Assembly: GCA_002077065.1 (NCBI GenBank)
Contig: NAJO01000002.1
Location: 806,001-870,000, forward strand
Reading direction: 5' to 3'
Source of the DNA: Cryoendolithus antarcticus
Lineage: Eukaryota; Ascomycota; Dothideomycetes; Cladosporiales; Cladosporiaceae
Length of the DNA stretch: 64,000 nucleotides
Part shown: piece after piece, positions 31,379-42,255 of the stretch
Numbering within the stretch: position 1 is the first letter of the stretch
Layout: each line of letters opens with the position of its first letter
Notes under the pieces: model-generated
What the model was told of the DNA's origin: nothing
Seen by the model: only the letters and a program-made list of their open reading frames with translations
The model's database searches: none
Translations under genes and position numbers: made by a program

Positions 31379-32253
31379 ATTACTGTACAACATTACGAAC
31401 TACCCGGGAGCACCATGGCCCGGCTGCCACGCTGTTCACCAGTCGAACGAGGATCACGGGCATAGGTGATTTGTATTGGCATGCGACTTCCACCGTATCG
31501 GGCATCCAGCGCTCTTGTCTCCGACCAAGGTCAGCTAATATTACGGACTGATATCAAGGGTAGGACGCAGCAGGCGAGCTCGCACGACTTTGACCAGCAC
31601 GGCATCGAAACATCAACTGTATTCTATCTCCCTAGCAGGCGGTAGCTCGAATTCGCCACTATCAGACCATGGCGTACGACTTCTTTCACAGCGCTGGACG
31701 TGTTCCCTCCTGTCGAACGACCAAGGTACCGTGCAAGCACCCAAGATCTGGACGAACGCGCACAGAAGTCGGCGATGCACCTGCACCTGCACGGCACACG
31801 GGAACTCGGCACCATGCCAATTCATTCGACTCGAGAGAAAGTGCTTCCAACTGCATGCTGAATCGTTGTCGAACCAAGACGCCTTGAACGCATAACGTTC
31901 TCCGCACATTCACTCTATACCTGGGGTAACGACTTGCGCAACAAATGTACTCTTGGCAAGTACCATGCTCGGACTTCATCACAGGACTATGCCCGCAGAT
32001 TTCTGGGTCAGCTTCTCCCAAGACCTGGGACGTGTATAGTGCTTTGATAGCTTGCTCGCGAGTAAAGTTCCAATATATTCGTGAGAGCCCAAAGTTTGAA
32101 CTAAAGATAATTGACAACTTGGCTGTATCTCATATCCAGAGCGGGCGAACATCTACTATTGCAGGTCCGCCTATGTTAGCACTGGAGCGCTGAGACATTC
32201 GAAGACCTGGACTCACAAGGACCACTCGAGCCAACGACAGCGATACCGCAGCC
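31379..32253. other. Intergenic mL43 - MFS transporter
   Basis: 875 bases. A 143-codon minus-strand frame (31686-32117) and overlapping 100-codon frames exist, but they have no domains, their codons look random, and they overlap each other on both strands. The final 200 bases should hold the transporter promoter. No repeat or RNA gene seen. Confidence 0.4.
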
Positions 32254-34102
32254 ATGGCCGCCTCTGAAAAGAACGTCGGAGTCCAAATCGAAAATACCAA
32301 CACCCACGGCAATGCGGACGATGCACCTCCATACTCGGAGGACGACCACATGACGCTGCAAGCCTACCTTGCGCTCGCTGTATGATATGAGCTACCTCGA
32401 TAAGCACATCGAATACTGACAGATCAACAGGCTATCTCGTCGCAGTATGTCGCGTATATCCTCACCCTCCTCATGCCTTCCACAATCGTGTCCTACATCA
32501 ACGCTGATCTCGGCCCGGATCCGAACTACACCTGGATAAACGTTAGCTGGAATGTGGCGGCCAGCGTGATGGTCACGGTTGGCGGCCGCCTTTCTGACAT
32601 CTTCGGAAGGCGTTACTTCATGATTGCTGGAGCTTGTATCGCGCTTGTCGGCGCGGTAGTTGGCGCCACAGGTCAGAGCATCAACCAAATGATCGCCAGC
32701 GGCGTGCTATTCGGCATCGGCGGTGGACTGCAAGAAATGTGCTTCGCCGCTGTGCAAGAGGTAGTGCCGATGCGGTATCGGGTGTTTGCGATCGGGTGCT
32801 TTGAGCTCACTGCGTTGATTGCATTTGTCAGTCCGGTCATTGCGTATGCTATGCTTTCGCAGACTATCATCGGTTGGCGCGCGGTCTACTGGTTCTTATT
32901 CTCGTTCGAGGCTTGTGGGCTGATCTTACTGGTGTTCTGCTACAAGCCACCGACGTTTCATACGAAGCACCGAAGTGATGGCAAGACGCGGATGGAGTTG
33001 CTGCGACAGATGGACTTTGTTGGTGTGCTGCTGTTCGCAAGTGGCTGCATATCGTTCCTACTGGGCATCAACTGGGGTGGAAGGAAGTACGCCTGGTCAA
33101 GTGCGCCGGTAATATCGACTATCGTTATCGGTGCTGTGCTGCTCATCTCACTTGGATTATGGGAGGCATTCGCCAATTTGAAGTATCCGATGCTACCCCC
33201 TAAGCTCTTCAGGAATATCCGGGGATTCACGATGATGCTCGTGGTCTGTTTTGTCGGTGGGATGCTGTATTACAGCATGAACATCCTCTGGCCGAGGCAG
33301 AGTGGCTTACTCTTTGTTCCTGCGGGAAAGCCCATTATCGCCGGAGTGTACGCGAACATGGTCTCGTACGGGACTATTTTGGCTGGGCTCGTTGTCGTGT
33401 TCTTCTGCCAACGCGTCGGACACGAGAGGTGGCAGCAAGTCGGCTTCATGGTGAGTGTATTTTACAGCTAGCTCGTCGCGGGCAGCTACTAACATCTCGC
33501 AGATCGTGCAGACAGCACTCATCGGCTCACTCGCGAGTGTTGGACTCGATGATAAGGTGCAAGCGATCGTAACGATCATCGTTCTCGCGACGACGATCAC
33601 GCCTCCGCAGCTACTAGCGTTTGTCATGATCTCGATGAATATAGATGATCAGGTCGATATCGGCGTCGCGAATGGCCTGGCCAGCACCTTCCGCCTGATG
33701 GGCGGCGCAGTAGCAACAGCAATCTACAGCGCCATCCTTAGCAACCGCTTCGCCTCCGAGCTGCCCAAGAAAATGGCACCTGTGATTGCAGCCAACAACA
33801 TATCAGCATCGAGTGCGGCAAGCCTACTGAAGTCCGCAGCACTCAACACCGCCGCCGCCTACAAGTCTGCCCTAAGTCTGCCAGGTGTGACGGCAACAGT
33901 CATCGGCAGCACACAGCGAGCTGTCAAGCTGGCGTATGTGGACGCGTTCAAGATGGTGTATCTCATTGCTTTGGCTTTCGGGGGTGTGGCGATTATCTGT
34001 GCGGCGTTCACGAAGAGTATACCGAGGGAGAGGAAGACTATGAGGCGGGCAGTAAAGATGGAGAATGAGGTGCAGGCTGAACAGGTCGACATGAAAGTGT
34101 AA
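32254..34102 (+). CDS. Major facilitator transporter, TRI12-like (DHA14 type)
   Basis: Three exons: join(32254..32379, 32431..33450, 33503..34102), 581 aa. The introns are 51 and 52 nt with clear TACTGAC/TACTAAC branch sites. The first about 35 residues are hydrophilic, then the helices start at YLALAAISSQYVAYILTLLM. Motif-A-like GGRLSDIFGRRYFMIAG follows the second helix, and about 13-14 hydrophobic helices can be traced, ending before a basic tail (PRERKTMRRAVKME). The closest family is the fungal trichothecene efflux pump / siderophore-transporter group of proton antiporters. It would sit in the plasma membrane and export a toxic or secondary compound, or move a siderophore. No biosynthetic cluster is evident next to it, so the substrate is open. 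Confidence 0.9.
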
Positions 34103-34635
34103 ATGGCTGCAACTTCTGGCCAAAGGTGATCGAGACCGACAGTTGACCACGCGAGCGACGATCGGAGCAGACCTTGGTCAGATGTCCACGCGCGTTTACT
34201 ACTATTCTGGTGATTCTCGAGGGCTGCGAACGGTAACATACACCGAGCCGCAACAGCGTTCAAGTAGCAGTGCTGTCTCAGCGAGATTAGGTGGGCTTTC
34301 CATGGTCCGCTTCTTTGGATACTCGCGCGTCGCCTTCCATCAGGCCGCGCCAGCTCTCGAGATGACAAGGAATTGCTTTGTGACTACACCAGCAGCGCAA
34401 TGCAGCCACAAGTCATGGTGATGCTCGTCAAACCGCATGACCTGTTACCCAAAGCGGACACCAGTAGCTCGCCAAGCTTTCTGCTGTCTAAACTTTACTT
34501 CACTACGATCGCGTTCGCGCTTCAGGCGGGCTATAAGTATATGCGCCGACCTTGCTCTTGGCCGCTAATATCGAATTGCCTCCTGATCCCTCACATCTAT
34601 TCGACTACAAACAGCCCTTCATCCCGTCCAACGCT
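34103..34635. other. Intergenic MFS - DUF4267 gene
   Basis: 533 bases between tandem genes. A TATAAGTATA motif lies near 34532, about 105 bases before the next start codon, a reasonable TATA box for the DUF4267 gene. Nothing else recognised. Confidence 0.4.
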
Positions 34636-35103
34636 ATGGCCTCAACCCCCCTCACGACAGCAGCCGCCATCGGCGGAGGCATCCTCCCACTCACAGTCGG
34701 CACCGCATTCATGCTACGGCCAGCACTCTCCGGACGCATCTTCCACTTAGACTCATTCACATCGCCCACCGAACAAGCCGTCGCAGATTCCTACACACTC
34801 CTCATCGGCGGCCGCGAACTCGCGTTCGGCTTGCTATTCGCAGTAATCTGGCACAGATCGCGCAGCAGCGGCTCGTCCCCGGAAGTCAGGGCTGTCGCGC
34901 GAGAGATGCTGGGCTGGGCTACGCTGATCGCTGGGACGGTTCCAGTCACTGACGTGGTGGCGGTTACTTTTGCGAGGTCTGCCGGGCTGGTCACGGCGCC
35001 TTGGCTCTCGGCGGAGGGGAGCTTCACGGCGCTTGTGCCGGCTTTCGTATGGGTTGGAGCGAAGTTGTTGGGCTGGGTCGGAGGAAAGGCGAAATCTGTA
35101 TAG
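34636..35103 (+). CDS. Small membrane protein, DUF4267 family
   Basis: Single exon, 155 aa starting at MASTPLTTAAAIGGG (the open frame extends upstream to 34552, but that part resembles leader sequence and overlaps the TATA-proximal region). Four hydrophobic segments are visible: AAAIGGGILPLTVGTAFML, LLIGGRELAFGLLFAVIW, MLGWATLIAGTVPVTDVVAV and FTALVPAFVWVGAKLLGWV. The GGRELAFGL turn matches the DUF4267 fungal family, whose function is unknown. A lone basic C-terminus (GGKAKSV) follows. Confidence 0.8.
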   Translation: MASTPLTTAAAIGGGILPLTVGTAFMLRPALSGRIFHLDSFTSPTEQAVADSYTLLIGGRELAFGLLFAVIWHRSRSSGSSPEVRAVAREMLGWATLIAGTVPVTDVVAVTFARSAGLVTAPWLSAEGSFTALVPAFVWVGAKLLGWVGGKAKSV

Positions 35104-35282
35104 ACGGAAGGGAGGCTGAGACAGTAGTTCTGGGAGCGTTGGAAAATCGTCTGGGTTTCAGTGCAGACTACTTACTCTGCGAAGACATTCCCTAGTCTAC
35201 ATACTCAATTGACCCCTGGATTTTAGGTATCACTACTGAAGAAGCATAGTGATGTAGCAGATACGAGCAGCAGAACATCCCG

Positions 35283-36302
35283 TCACCTCCTAGCTTTGGG
35301 ATTGTCAAGCCAGAATGACACAAATCCACGTCCCATTCCAATAGGCCGTGGGGGTGGTGTGACTGCTCGGCCAAGGCGATTGCACATTCGAGGGCAGAGA
35401 CGGAAGAGGACTGCAGGTCGCACCTTTGGGACCATGTCTCCATAGCCGCGCTCAATGAGCGTTTGCTTAACAGCCTCGTTCACTTCCTGAAGGTTCAGCG
35501 GCTCGAAGTCCTGACGTGCGGTGACGTTGAAGCCTTGCTCGCAGTTCCGTGCGAGTCTTAGTAGGTCAGCCATTCTTTCGACCTCGTCAACATCTACTAT
35601 CTGCACCAGCGCATCGCCAAGCAGGCCAAACAAGCCGGTCATTGCAGCAATACGTATGTCCTGATGTATTACCACAGTCTTCATCACAACGCTCCAGTTG
35701 TCCAGATGTCGCAGAGCTCGCGTGTCAGAAAGCATTGCCCGGCGATAGACTCTTAGATGCGCCATACCATCTTCGTGCGGGTAGCAACCACCAGGACTAG
35801 GAGGATGCGCAAATATTGCCACCTTCTCGCCTGGATCTGGCTTCAGGCAGGAATGCAGGAAGGTGAACATTATTGATGCCTTGCCAGACAATCGCAGCGC
35901 GTCGAAGCTCAAAGCACGTAGAGGCATGCCATAGCCATCGTCGTCGTATGTAGTCATTGCAGGCCAATTCATGTGAACCGAATCCCGTTGTGAGTCCTCC
36001 CATCGATCGTGAATTTGGAGGTAGCTGTACCATTTCGAGTCCGCCGGACGTAAGCTGAAAGGATCACTCACACGGCCAGTCTCCTGAGCGACGCGACGTG
36101 CCTCATGACAGACACTCCAGATGGCCGGGGGGCGTGTGTTCATGCTAGTGATGTGATGCAGCCAGCAGGGAATCTCACTCTCCCCTTCGACTTCATAGAG
36201 ATCGTATTCCGAACGGTCAAGTTCGCGGACTCGGTAAGGAAGGCAATACCGCCAGATCTCTTCGCGAAGTTCGAGCGGGAGTTGCGGAAAAGCTGAGAAC
36301 AT
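35283..36302 (-). CDS. 2EXR-domain protein of unknown function
   Basis: Single exon, 339 aa starting MFSAFPQLPLELREEIWRYC; the frame is open to 36425 but the family begins at this Met. The first about 100 residues are the 2EXR domain, an F-box-like fungal module (FPQLPLELREEIWRYCLP, then WSVCHEARRVAQE). This family is greatly expanded in Pezizomycotina and no function is established; F-box-like adaptor roles are only guessed. The rest of the protein has no recognisable domain. Confidence is good for the gene, low for its role. Confidence 0.82.
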   Translation of the reverse strand: MFSAFPQLPLELREEIWRYCLPYRVRELDRSEYDLYEVEGESEIPCWLHHITSMNTRPPAIWSVCHEARRVAQETGRVSDPFSLRPADSKWYSYLQIHDRWEDSQRDSVHMNWPAMTTYDDDGYGMPLRALSFDALRLSGKASIMFTFLHSCLKPDPGEKVAIFAHPPSPGGCYPHEDGMAHLRVYRRAMLSDTRALRHLDNWSVVMKTVVIHQDIRIAAMTGLFGLLGDALVQIVDVDEVERMADLLRLARNCEQGFNVTARQDFEPLNLQEVNEAVKQTLIERGYGDMVPKVRPAVLFRLCPRMCNRLGRAVTPPPRPIGMGRGFVSFWLDNPKARR

Positions 36303-37772
36303 GGTCTGTCGAGTCGAGAGGAGGCCGCTTTCGATGTGTTTGGTTTGATATGTGCGCCTCAGGCAACACAATTGCAGCCTTGGCCTGAACAAGGATCTTC
36401 TGTGCAACGAGGCACTGCGGTTCAAACGCTCCGCCTCCGTGGCTATTGAGATCGCAGTACCAGAGAGCTGTAAGAGAGCCTACCATATGGTGCGCGAGAC
36501 GATAGCAGCGTGATAGAAGAGGGATTGAACGCCCGATTTCGACATGGCCGCACCATTTCGGTGATCACAAAGAAGCACGCGGTGTCGACACTCCGGAATC
36601 TATCGCCCTGGTCAAAACGACTTCAGCACTGCACCTTGAACGGCAACAGGGCCGCGTCAAGCTCAACCGTGCACACATGTTCCTGGCGCTACGTCGAGGG
36701 TGTTTTGAGCTCGTAAGCGTGGAAGACGATGCCCAAGTCCAAGGATCGAGCTACTACTGAGGAAGAATCGAAGTACATATTGCAGCTGCTGATCGTGTCC
36801 ACGACGTGCTGGCGTTCATCGGCGACTTCCACGGCGCAGCTCGCCCTAGCTCAAGCATTACAGCTCCTCGTGCGCTGGCCGACTTCAGTGACGGCACCAT
36901 CGTGATTGCTGGCTATCCGCATCAATCTATCTCAGAGGCCAATGTATGCTCCACAATATTCGATAATAAGACTTCTGCAGGCCGGTCGCGCCAGTCTACT
37001 GATCTGCCGTATCTTCATGTGGCAGCCAAATCTCTCACTGTTGGGAGAGAAATGCGGACTGTCTTGGTGTTTGTCTGCCATCGTTACCAGCCGTGGCATG
37101 ATGTCGCACGGCACAATGCGCTATTCGGTCGTCACTCATGGGCAAGTCTGGTAGCCTCTCACTACGCTGATGTCGTTGACGACGTAGCAAGTTTGCGGGT
37201 TGTATGGCAATCAGATTGCCCGCATCGAGATCCCTGAGTTTGGCGATATCGCCACGACTTTCATATTCATACCTAATCAATGCTCCGGATGAATGTGCTG
37301 GTTTGGATTGAAGCCTTACAATCGCTGCAGTCCAATTCGACAATTTGGTCTCGGCGATCGTACACATTCAGAGAGAGACGAATATTATTGACCGGCGGCA
37401 AGCGTCTGGTGGTCATGTCAACAGCGTGGGGCTCGAGCTGCCTTCTTGATGTAATGGCAGCTGCAGCCGCCCCAAGACTCGGAATAGTAAAGTTTGCCAC
37501 GCGGAGGGGTATTGCGGGGTTCCCGATTCCACCCAAGGGCTCGACTACATGTACCAACGGGCTCAATCCTATGCTGCGAATGGCATGGACTTCTACTTAC
37601 GGTGATCCGGGCGAGACGGTAATAATCGTCACCAGTTGGATGGAAAGTTCGCCTCGTAAGTCACAGGTATTGCTGCTCTTATATCCTCTCCTTCGTCGTC
37701 TGGTTCCCATTCCTTATTGCCTTCGACGCGACTAAGGTCTATCACTACTATCTCTTCCCGAATCCCAGCCTC
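36303..37772. promoter_or_regulatory. 1.5-kb divergent region 2EXR / DHAS-type transketolase
   Basis: Between diverging starts. Two matches to the CreA/Mig1 core (SYGGRG), GCGGAG at 37501-37506 and GCGGGG at 37514-37519, sit about 255-270 bases before the transketolase ATG. This could mean carbon repression, but single 6-mers are weak evidence. Frames at 36806-37237 and 37280-37735 have no recognisable content and are probably chance. Confidence 0.35.
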
Positions 37773-40091
37773 ATGACCAAGCGAAAGATGGCGGCCGCAG
37801 ACGTCCAAACCAATGGCCATGTGAAGTCGTCCAAGTATGGCGACAACATGGTCAATGGCCTTCTGCACAAGGAGCAGAAGCCCAGCGCACCCGCAGGGAA
37901 GAACACCGACAAAGACGAGATTCAACTAGTTCTACAGAGCTTTCGACTGCTGATTGCCGACCTATGTCAACAGTTCAACATGGGCCATCCGGGTTCCGCA
38001 ATTGGCATGGCAGCGCTAGGCGTTGCTCTCTGGAAGTACGGCATGAAGTACGCACCCCATACGCCGACGTGGTTCAACCGAGATCGCTTCCTACTATCGA
38101 ACGGACACGCGTGCCTCTTTCAATACGTGAGTGGAACGAGCAGAATTGTTCATCCAGACCCCCGATCTAACACTTCGCCAGACAAACCACTACTTGGCGA
38201 ACTACAAAGCAATGACCTGGGAGCAGCTCCTGTCGTATCACTCCGAACGGCCAGACTCGCTCTGCCCAGGCCACCCCGAGATAGAGCACGAGGGCGTAGA
38301 GCTCACAACAGGGCCTCTCGGTCAAGGCATTGCCAATGCCGTTGGACTGGCAATCGCGACAAAGAACCTGGCAGCAACTTACAACCGACCAGGTTTCGAT
38401 GTCGTCAACAATCACACTTGGTGTATCGTTGGAGATGCATGTCTCCAAGAGGGTCTTGGGTGCGAGGCTTTCTCTTACGCGGGTCACCTGAAGCTCACGA
38501 ATCTCACTGTGCTTTATGACAATAACCAGATCTCCTGCGACGGCAGTGTGGACCTGACGAATACCGAGGATGTAAACAAGAAGATGGAAGCATGCGGGTG
38601 GGAAATCTTGGACGTTATGGATGGCGTCAACGACGTTGAAGCCATCGTGGCAGCACTAGAGAAGGGACGCGATACGAGCCGGACAAAGCCACTTTTCGTA
38701 AACATTCGCAGCATCATTGGCGTGGGCAGTGCAGTTGCTGGCAAGGCCGTCTCACATGGCGCGCCGCTTGGCACCCAGAATATCGCCGACATGAAGAAAG
38801 CGTATGGCTGGGACACCGAGAAGAAGTTTTACCTGCCAGATCAAGTCAAGGACTTCTACAAGGACATTCCCGCACGAGGCGAGAAGTGGGTGGCGGAGTG
38901 GCACGAGCTTGTCGACAAGTACAAGCAAGCTCATCCCGATCTTGCGGCAGAGTTCCAAGCACGCGTTGAGGGCAGGATACCATCAGACTGGGCCAAGAGC
39001 ATCCCAACAAGCTTCCCGACAGAAGATACTCCCACGCGCAAGGCCAACAACTATGTCATGAAGGAGGCGTTCGGCGATATCAAGGCATTCATGGTCGGTA
39101 CTGCCGATCTCACGCCATCTGTCAACATGACTTGGAAGAACTACGAGATTTTCAATCCCCCAGACTTGAAGCCTACGAGTAAGTCAAAATGCTGTCTCTG
39201 AATTTGCATCGGCACCACTAATGTCTTGCAGGCGGATCTGTCGGAAGCTACAAAGGTCGCTACATTCACTACGGCATTCGCGAACACGTCATGGGCGCCA
39301 TCGCCAATGGTCTCGCTGCGTACAACCCGGGCACATTCATTCCGATAACATCATCATTCTTCATGTTCTACTTGTACGCTGCCCCTGCGGTACGCATGGG
39401 TGCCCTACAACGCCTGCCAGTCATTCATGTGGCGACCCACGACAGCATCGGTGGAGGCGAGGACGGCCCCACACATCAGCCAGTGGAGCTTGCGGCGCTG
39501 TATCGCGCAATGCCCAACATGCACTACATCCGTCCCGCGGACAGCGAAGAAGTCGCAGGTGCTTGGGAGGTCTCGGTCGACTACAAGCAAGGCCCTAGCA
39601 TGATCTCAGTGAGCAGGCAGACGCTTCCTCAAACCGGCATAACCTCGCGAGAAGGCCTCAAGAAGGGTGCCTATGTCGCGAAAGAGGTTCAGGATGCGGA
39701 CGTCACACTCATCGGTGTCGGAGCAGAATTTCACTTCGCTGTGAAGCTTGCAGAGAAGTTGGGGATCAAAGCCCGCATCGTCTCCTTCCCCAGCTACGCA
39801 CTGTTCCGCGAGCAGAGCAAGGAGTACCAGCGCTCGGTGCTGCGACGGAATGAAGGCATTCCAAGCGTGGTCATCGAGCCATACGTCAGCCTCGGATGGG
39901 AGCGGTATGCGGACGCCGGGTTCAACATGCGAAGTTTTGGGCACAGTCTGCCTGGCAAGTACATCTACGACTACTTTGGCTTCAACATCGACAGCATGAA
40001 GCGCAAAACGGAGACCTTCGTTAGCGATTGGAAGAATGGGAGCATTGGACGAGGGGAGTATACTGAGCTCATCGATGGACCGGCGCACTAG
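37773..40091 (+). CDS. Dihydroxyacetone-synthase-type transketolase
   Basis: Three exons: join(37773..38126, 38182..39178, 39232..40091), 736 aa; the introns are 55 and 53 nt. It is a thiamine diphosphate enzyme: GDACLQEG (Asp203) through YDNN (residues 230-233) binds the cofactor, GIREHVMGAI holds the catalytic Glu, and THDSIGGGEDGPTHQP is the second-half signature. Several segments, such as SFFMFYLYAAPAVRMG, YDNNQISCDGSVDL and the KKFYLPDQVKDF region, resemble dihydroxyacetone synthase (formaldehyde transketolase) more than the pentose-phosphate enzyme. DHAS moves a C2 unit from xylulose 5-phosphate to formaldehyde, giving dihydroxyacetone and glyceraldehyde 3-phosphate. The C-terminus DGPAH is not a PTS1, unlike the peroxisomal enzyme of methylotrophic yeasts. 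A hydrophilic N-terminus of about 50 residues precedes the TK fold. The next gene is HypX-like. Confidence 0.9.
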
Positions 40092-42255
40092 ACTTGGCCT
40101 GATGGGAGATTCGTTTACCTGCGGAAGTGTATATATGTTGCGCAAGCAGTCTGTCTTCTTCAACGTGCCACCGCGTTGTGGTAGTGAATCTGACACGCAG
40201 TGTATCACGACGGGCATGCGTCACTTCGGGCAGTACAGATCGTCGATCGTGGTCGTACCTATCGTCCACGTACTACTACATGGGCGGTGTGAGCTCTCAT
40301 ACTTGGTGAACCGGACACGCAGTGTATCACGACGCGAATGCACAACCTTGGGCAGCACAGATCGTCGATCGTTGTCGTACCTATTGTCTAAGTACTGCTG
40401 CATGGGCGACGTCAGCTCTCATACTTGCCTTCGGCTCGCCGAAAGTGAGGACACTGGGCGCCGAGTAGCGCTTGAATTCGCCGAACACTGTTCGGTCAGT
40501 TATTTCAAGATCGTTCATTCATGTGAGAGAGCAGTAAGATTTGCTGTACATGATGAAGTACCTTACGTCTGACTATTAGGCACCTGGTGCGGACGTTTCC
40601 CGCGCCGAGGACCAACTTCGCCCAACCTCACAACAGTGTAGGGTGCTAACTCCCGAACACAGTCACTGATAGGGACTAAAACTACCGCCCACGATACAAT
40701 ATTGCTCAGTCCGACGATACCGTCTATCTGGTGGAGTCATATTGGCAAGCTTCCAGCGTTCACATGACCCCTCGGAGTGGCAGGCACTCCAGCCTATTTC
40801 AGCTGCAGACGGTCTGTCGCTCGTCCAGCCCTCGTTCATTCCACCGACACGCCTTCGCGCTACTGAGCAAGCCCGAAGTGCACACTACTGTCCGCTCTTC
40901 CGGTGGTGGCCGCCAATCGCTGTCGCACGCAAGACTCGAACAAAGAGAATCGGAGCACAGAGAGCACAGCGAGACTACTTCCGGGCTGCGGTACTACCAG
41001 TACAGAGCTGCCATGTACTAGACTACCAAGTATTTGTAAATTGCCGTTCTTGGGCGCAAGTACGGGGGACTTAGCCGGTTGGGCGCTGCATCTCACAACA
41101 AAGGAGTGCACGATGGCGAAAACCTGGCAAACATGGCAATTCCAGACGTGTTGGTCGTGTCAGGCTTACAAGCTCCAGCTGATGGTTTGCCGACCACCGT
41201 ACGGCTGCGCTCGATGAACGCGCAAGTCTAGGGCTACCCAAGCCACTTATGTCGAGGCGACCACGTGTGAGCCCTCGTCAGCCTCGGACGAACGTCCTAG
41301 CTCTATCAATCGCCTCCTCAAGTTCGTCTCTGGCTCGGCCTGCGTCTGTCGCACACAATGGTAGTCTAGCGCTGCCTCGGAGCTCTTTCCATGGCGATCA
41401 AGCACCACGAGCGGATCGCCACAACAGCATAGGTCGAGCTGGACTACAGAGCAGCTACCTAGTGGCATCAGCATGCGCAAAACGTTTTATCTCCTCGCAG
41501 TCACCTCGCCCTCTGCGTGAAGCCTGCTGGCGGGGTGGCAACCCTCATCATCGAAATGACTCTCCACTTGCATACATGACCTTATAGTCTGCGCTACGGC
41601 TCACGTGGCGTGCCACCAGACTATTCGGGCTAGGGACTTGGTAACACTGTCTTGCTAGACCAGAGCTTTTGCTCAGATCGGGTTCTTCCCCGGGTCGCGT
41701 CAGTTGTGACCGTACCATCGGTGACCTCATATCTTCACTTTGACGCCAATACGTACTCAAGATCGAGGCAGTGCTGCTCGTCTCGCGATGGCGGCACTGT
41801 GTGGCATCGCTGTTCTAGACCTTGGCTGCATGCCTACCGGCCGCAAGAGCTCTTGCGTAGCGAGCGCGATTTGCGGATCTCCCAAGTTGCAGGCGCTGTC
41901 AGGTTCGTCGGCTCCGTTTCTCTTCCATGCGACGCCGTTGGGAAGCCAGAGCTGCGCAGGCATCTCGCGTGGTCGCCACCACTTCGCTTGCGGAAGATCA
42001 GTGCTACTTTAGTGCTTGTGCAGCGACCTGTTTCATTCATGATGGCATGCGTGTAAGGTAGACAGGGCATGTGCATGCTGTTGATAGCCACACAACGTGG
42101 CAGCCTACGAGCACAAATAGACGTGGCATCCCCTGCTAGATGCATCTCTTCTTGTGCAGTACAGCAGAAAATTCTCTCCACTCTGCAACACAATCTTGTT
42201 ACAACCACCCAACACGTTCTGCGGCTCCTCGCTTCCCATCTCCCATACCTTCATC
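40092..42255. other. 2.2-kb gene-free region between DHAS and HypX-like gene
   Basis: Starts with the tandem repeat described at 40192-40427. The remainder has many overlapping frames of 60-135 codons on both strands with no domain, no consistent splice pattern and no transposase-like sequence. The last 90 bases are CT/CA-rich and end CTTCATC before the HypX-like ATG, a typical fungal leader. Confidence 0.4.
40192..40427. repeat. Imperfect tandem duplication, 122-bp period
   Basis: Copy 1 (40192-40305) and copy 2 (40314-40427) both begin GACACGCAGTGTATCACGAC and end AGCTCTCATACTTG; by hand 97 of 114 positions agree, with no gaps. It lies 100 bases past the DHAS stop, so the 3' UTR may include it. 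The conserved middle contains CAGATCGTCGATCGT, a near palindrome. Confidence 0.8.

Noticed and set aside
36806..37735. Frames of 143 and 151 codons in the region before the DHAS-type gene
   Set aside because: No domain, overlapped by frames on the other strand, and no plausible splice connection to the transketolase.
40036..40572. 178-codon plus-strand frame after the DHAS-type gene
   Set aside because: It begins inside the DHAS coding end and runs through the tandem repeat; the duplicated peptide reflects the DNA repeat only.
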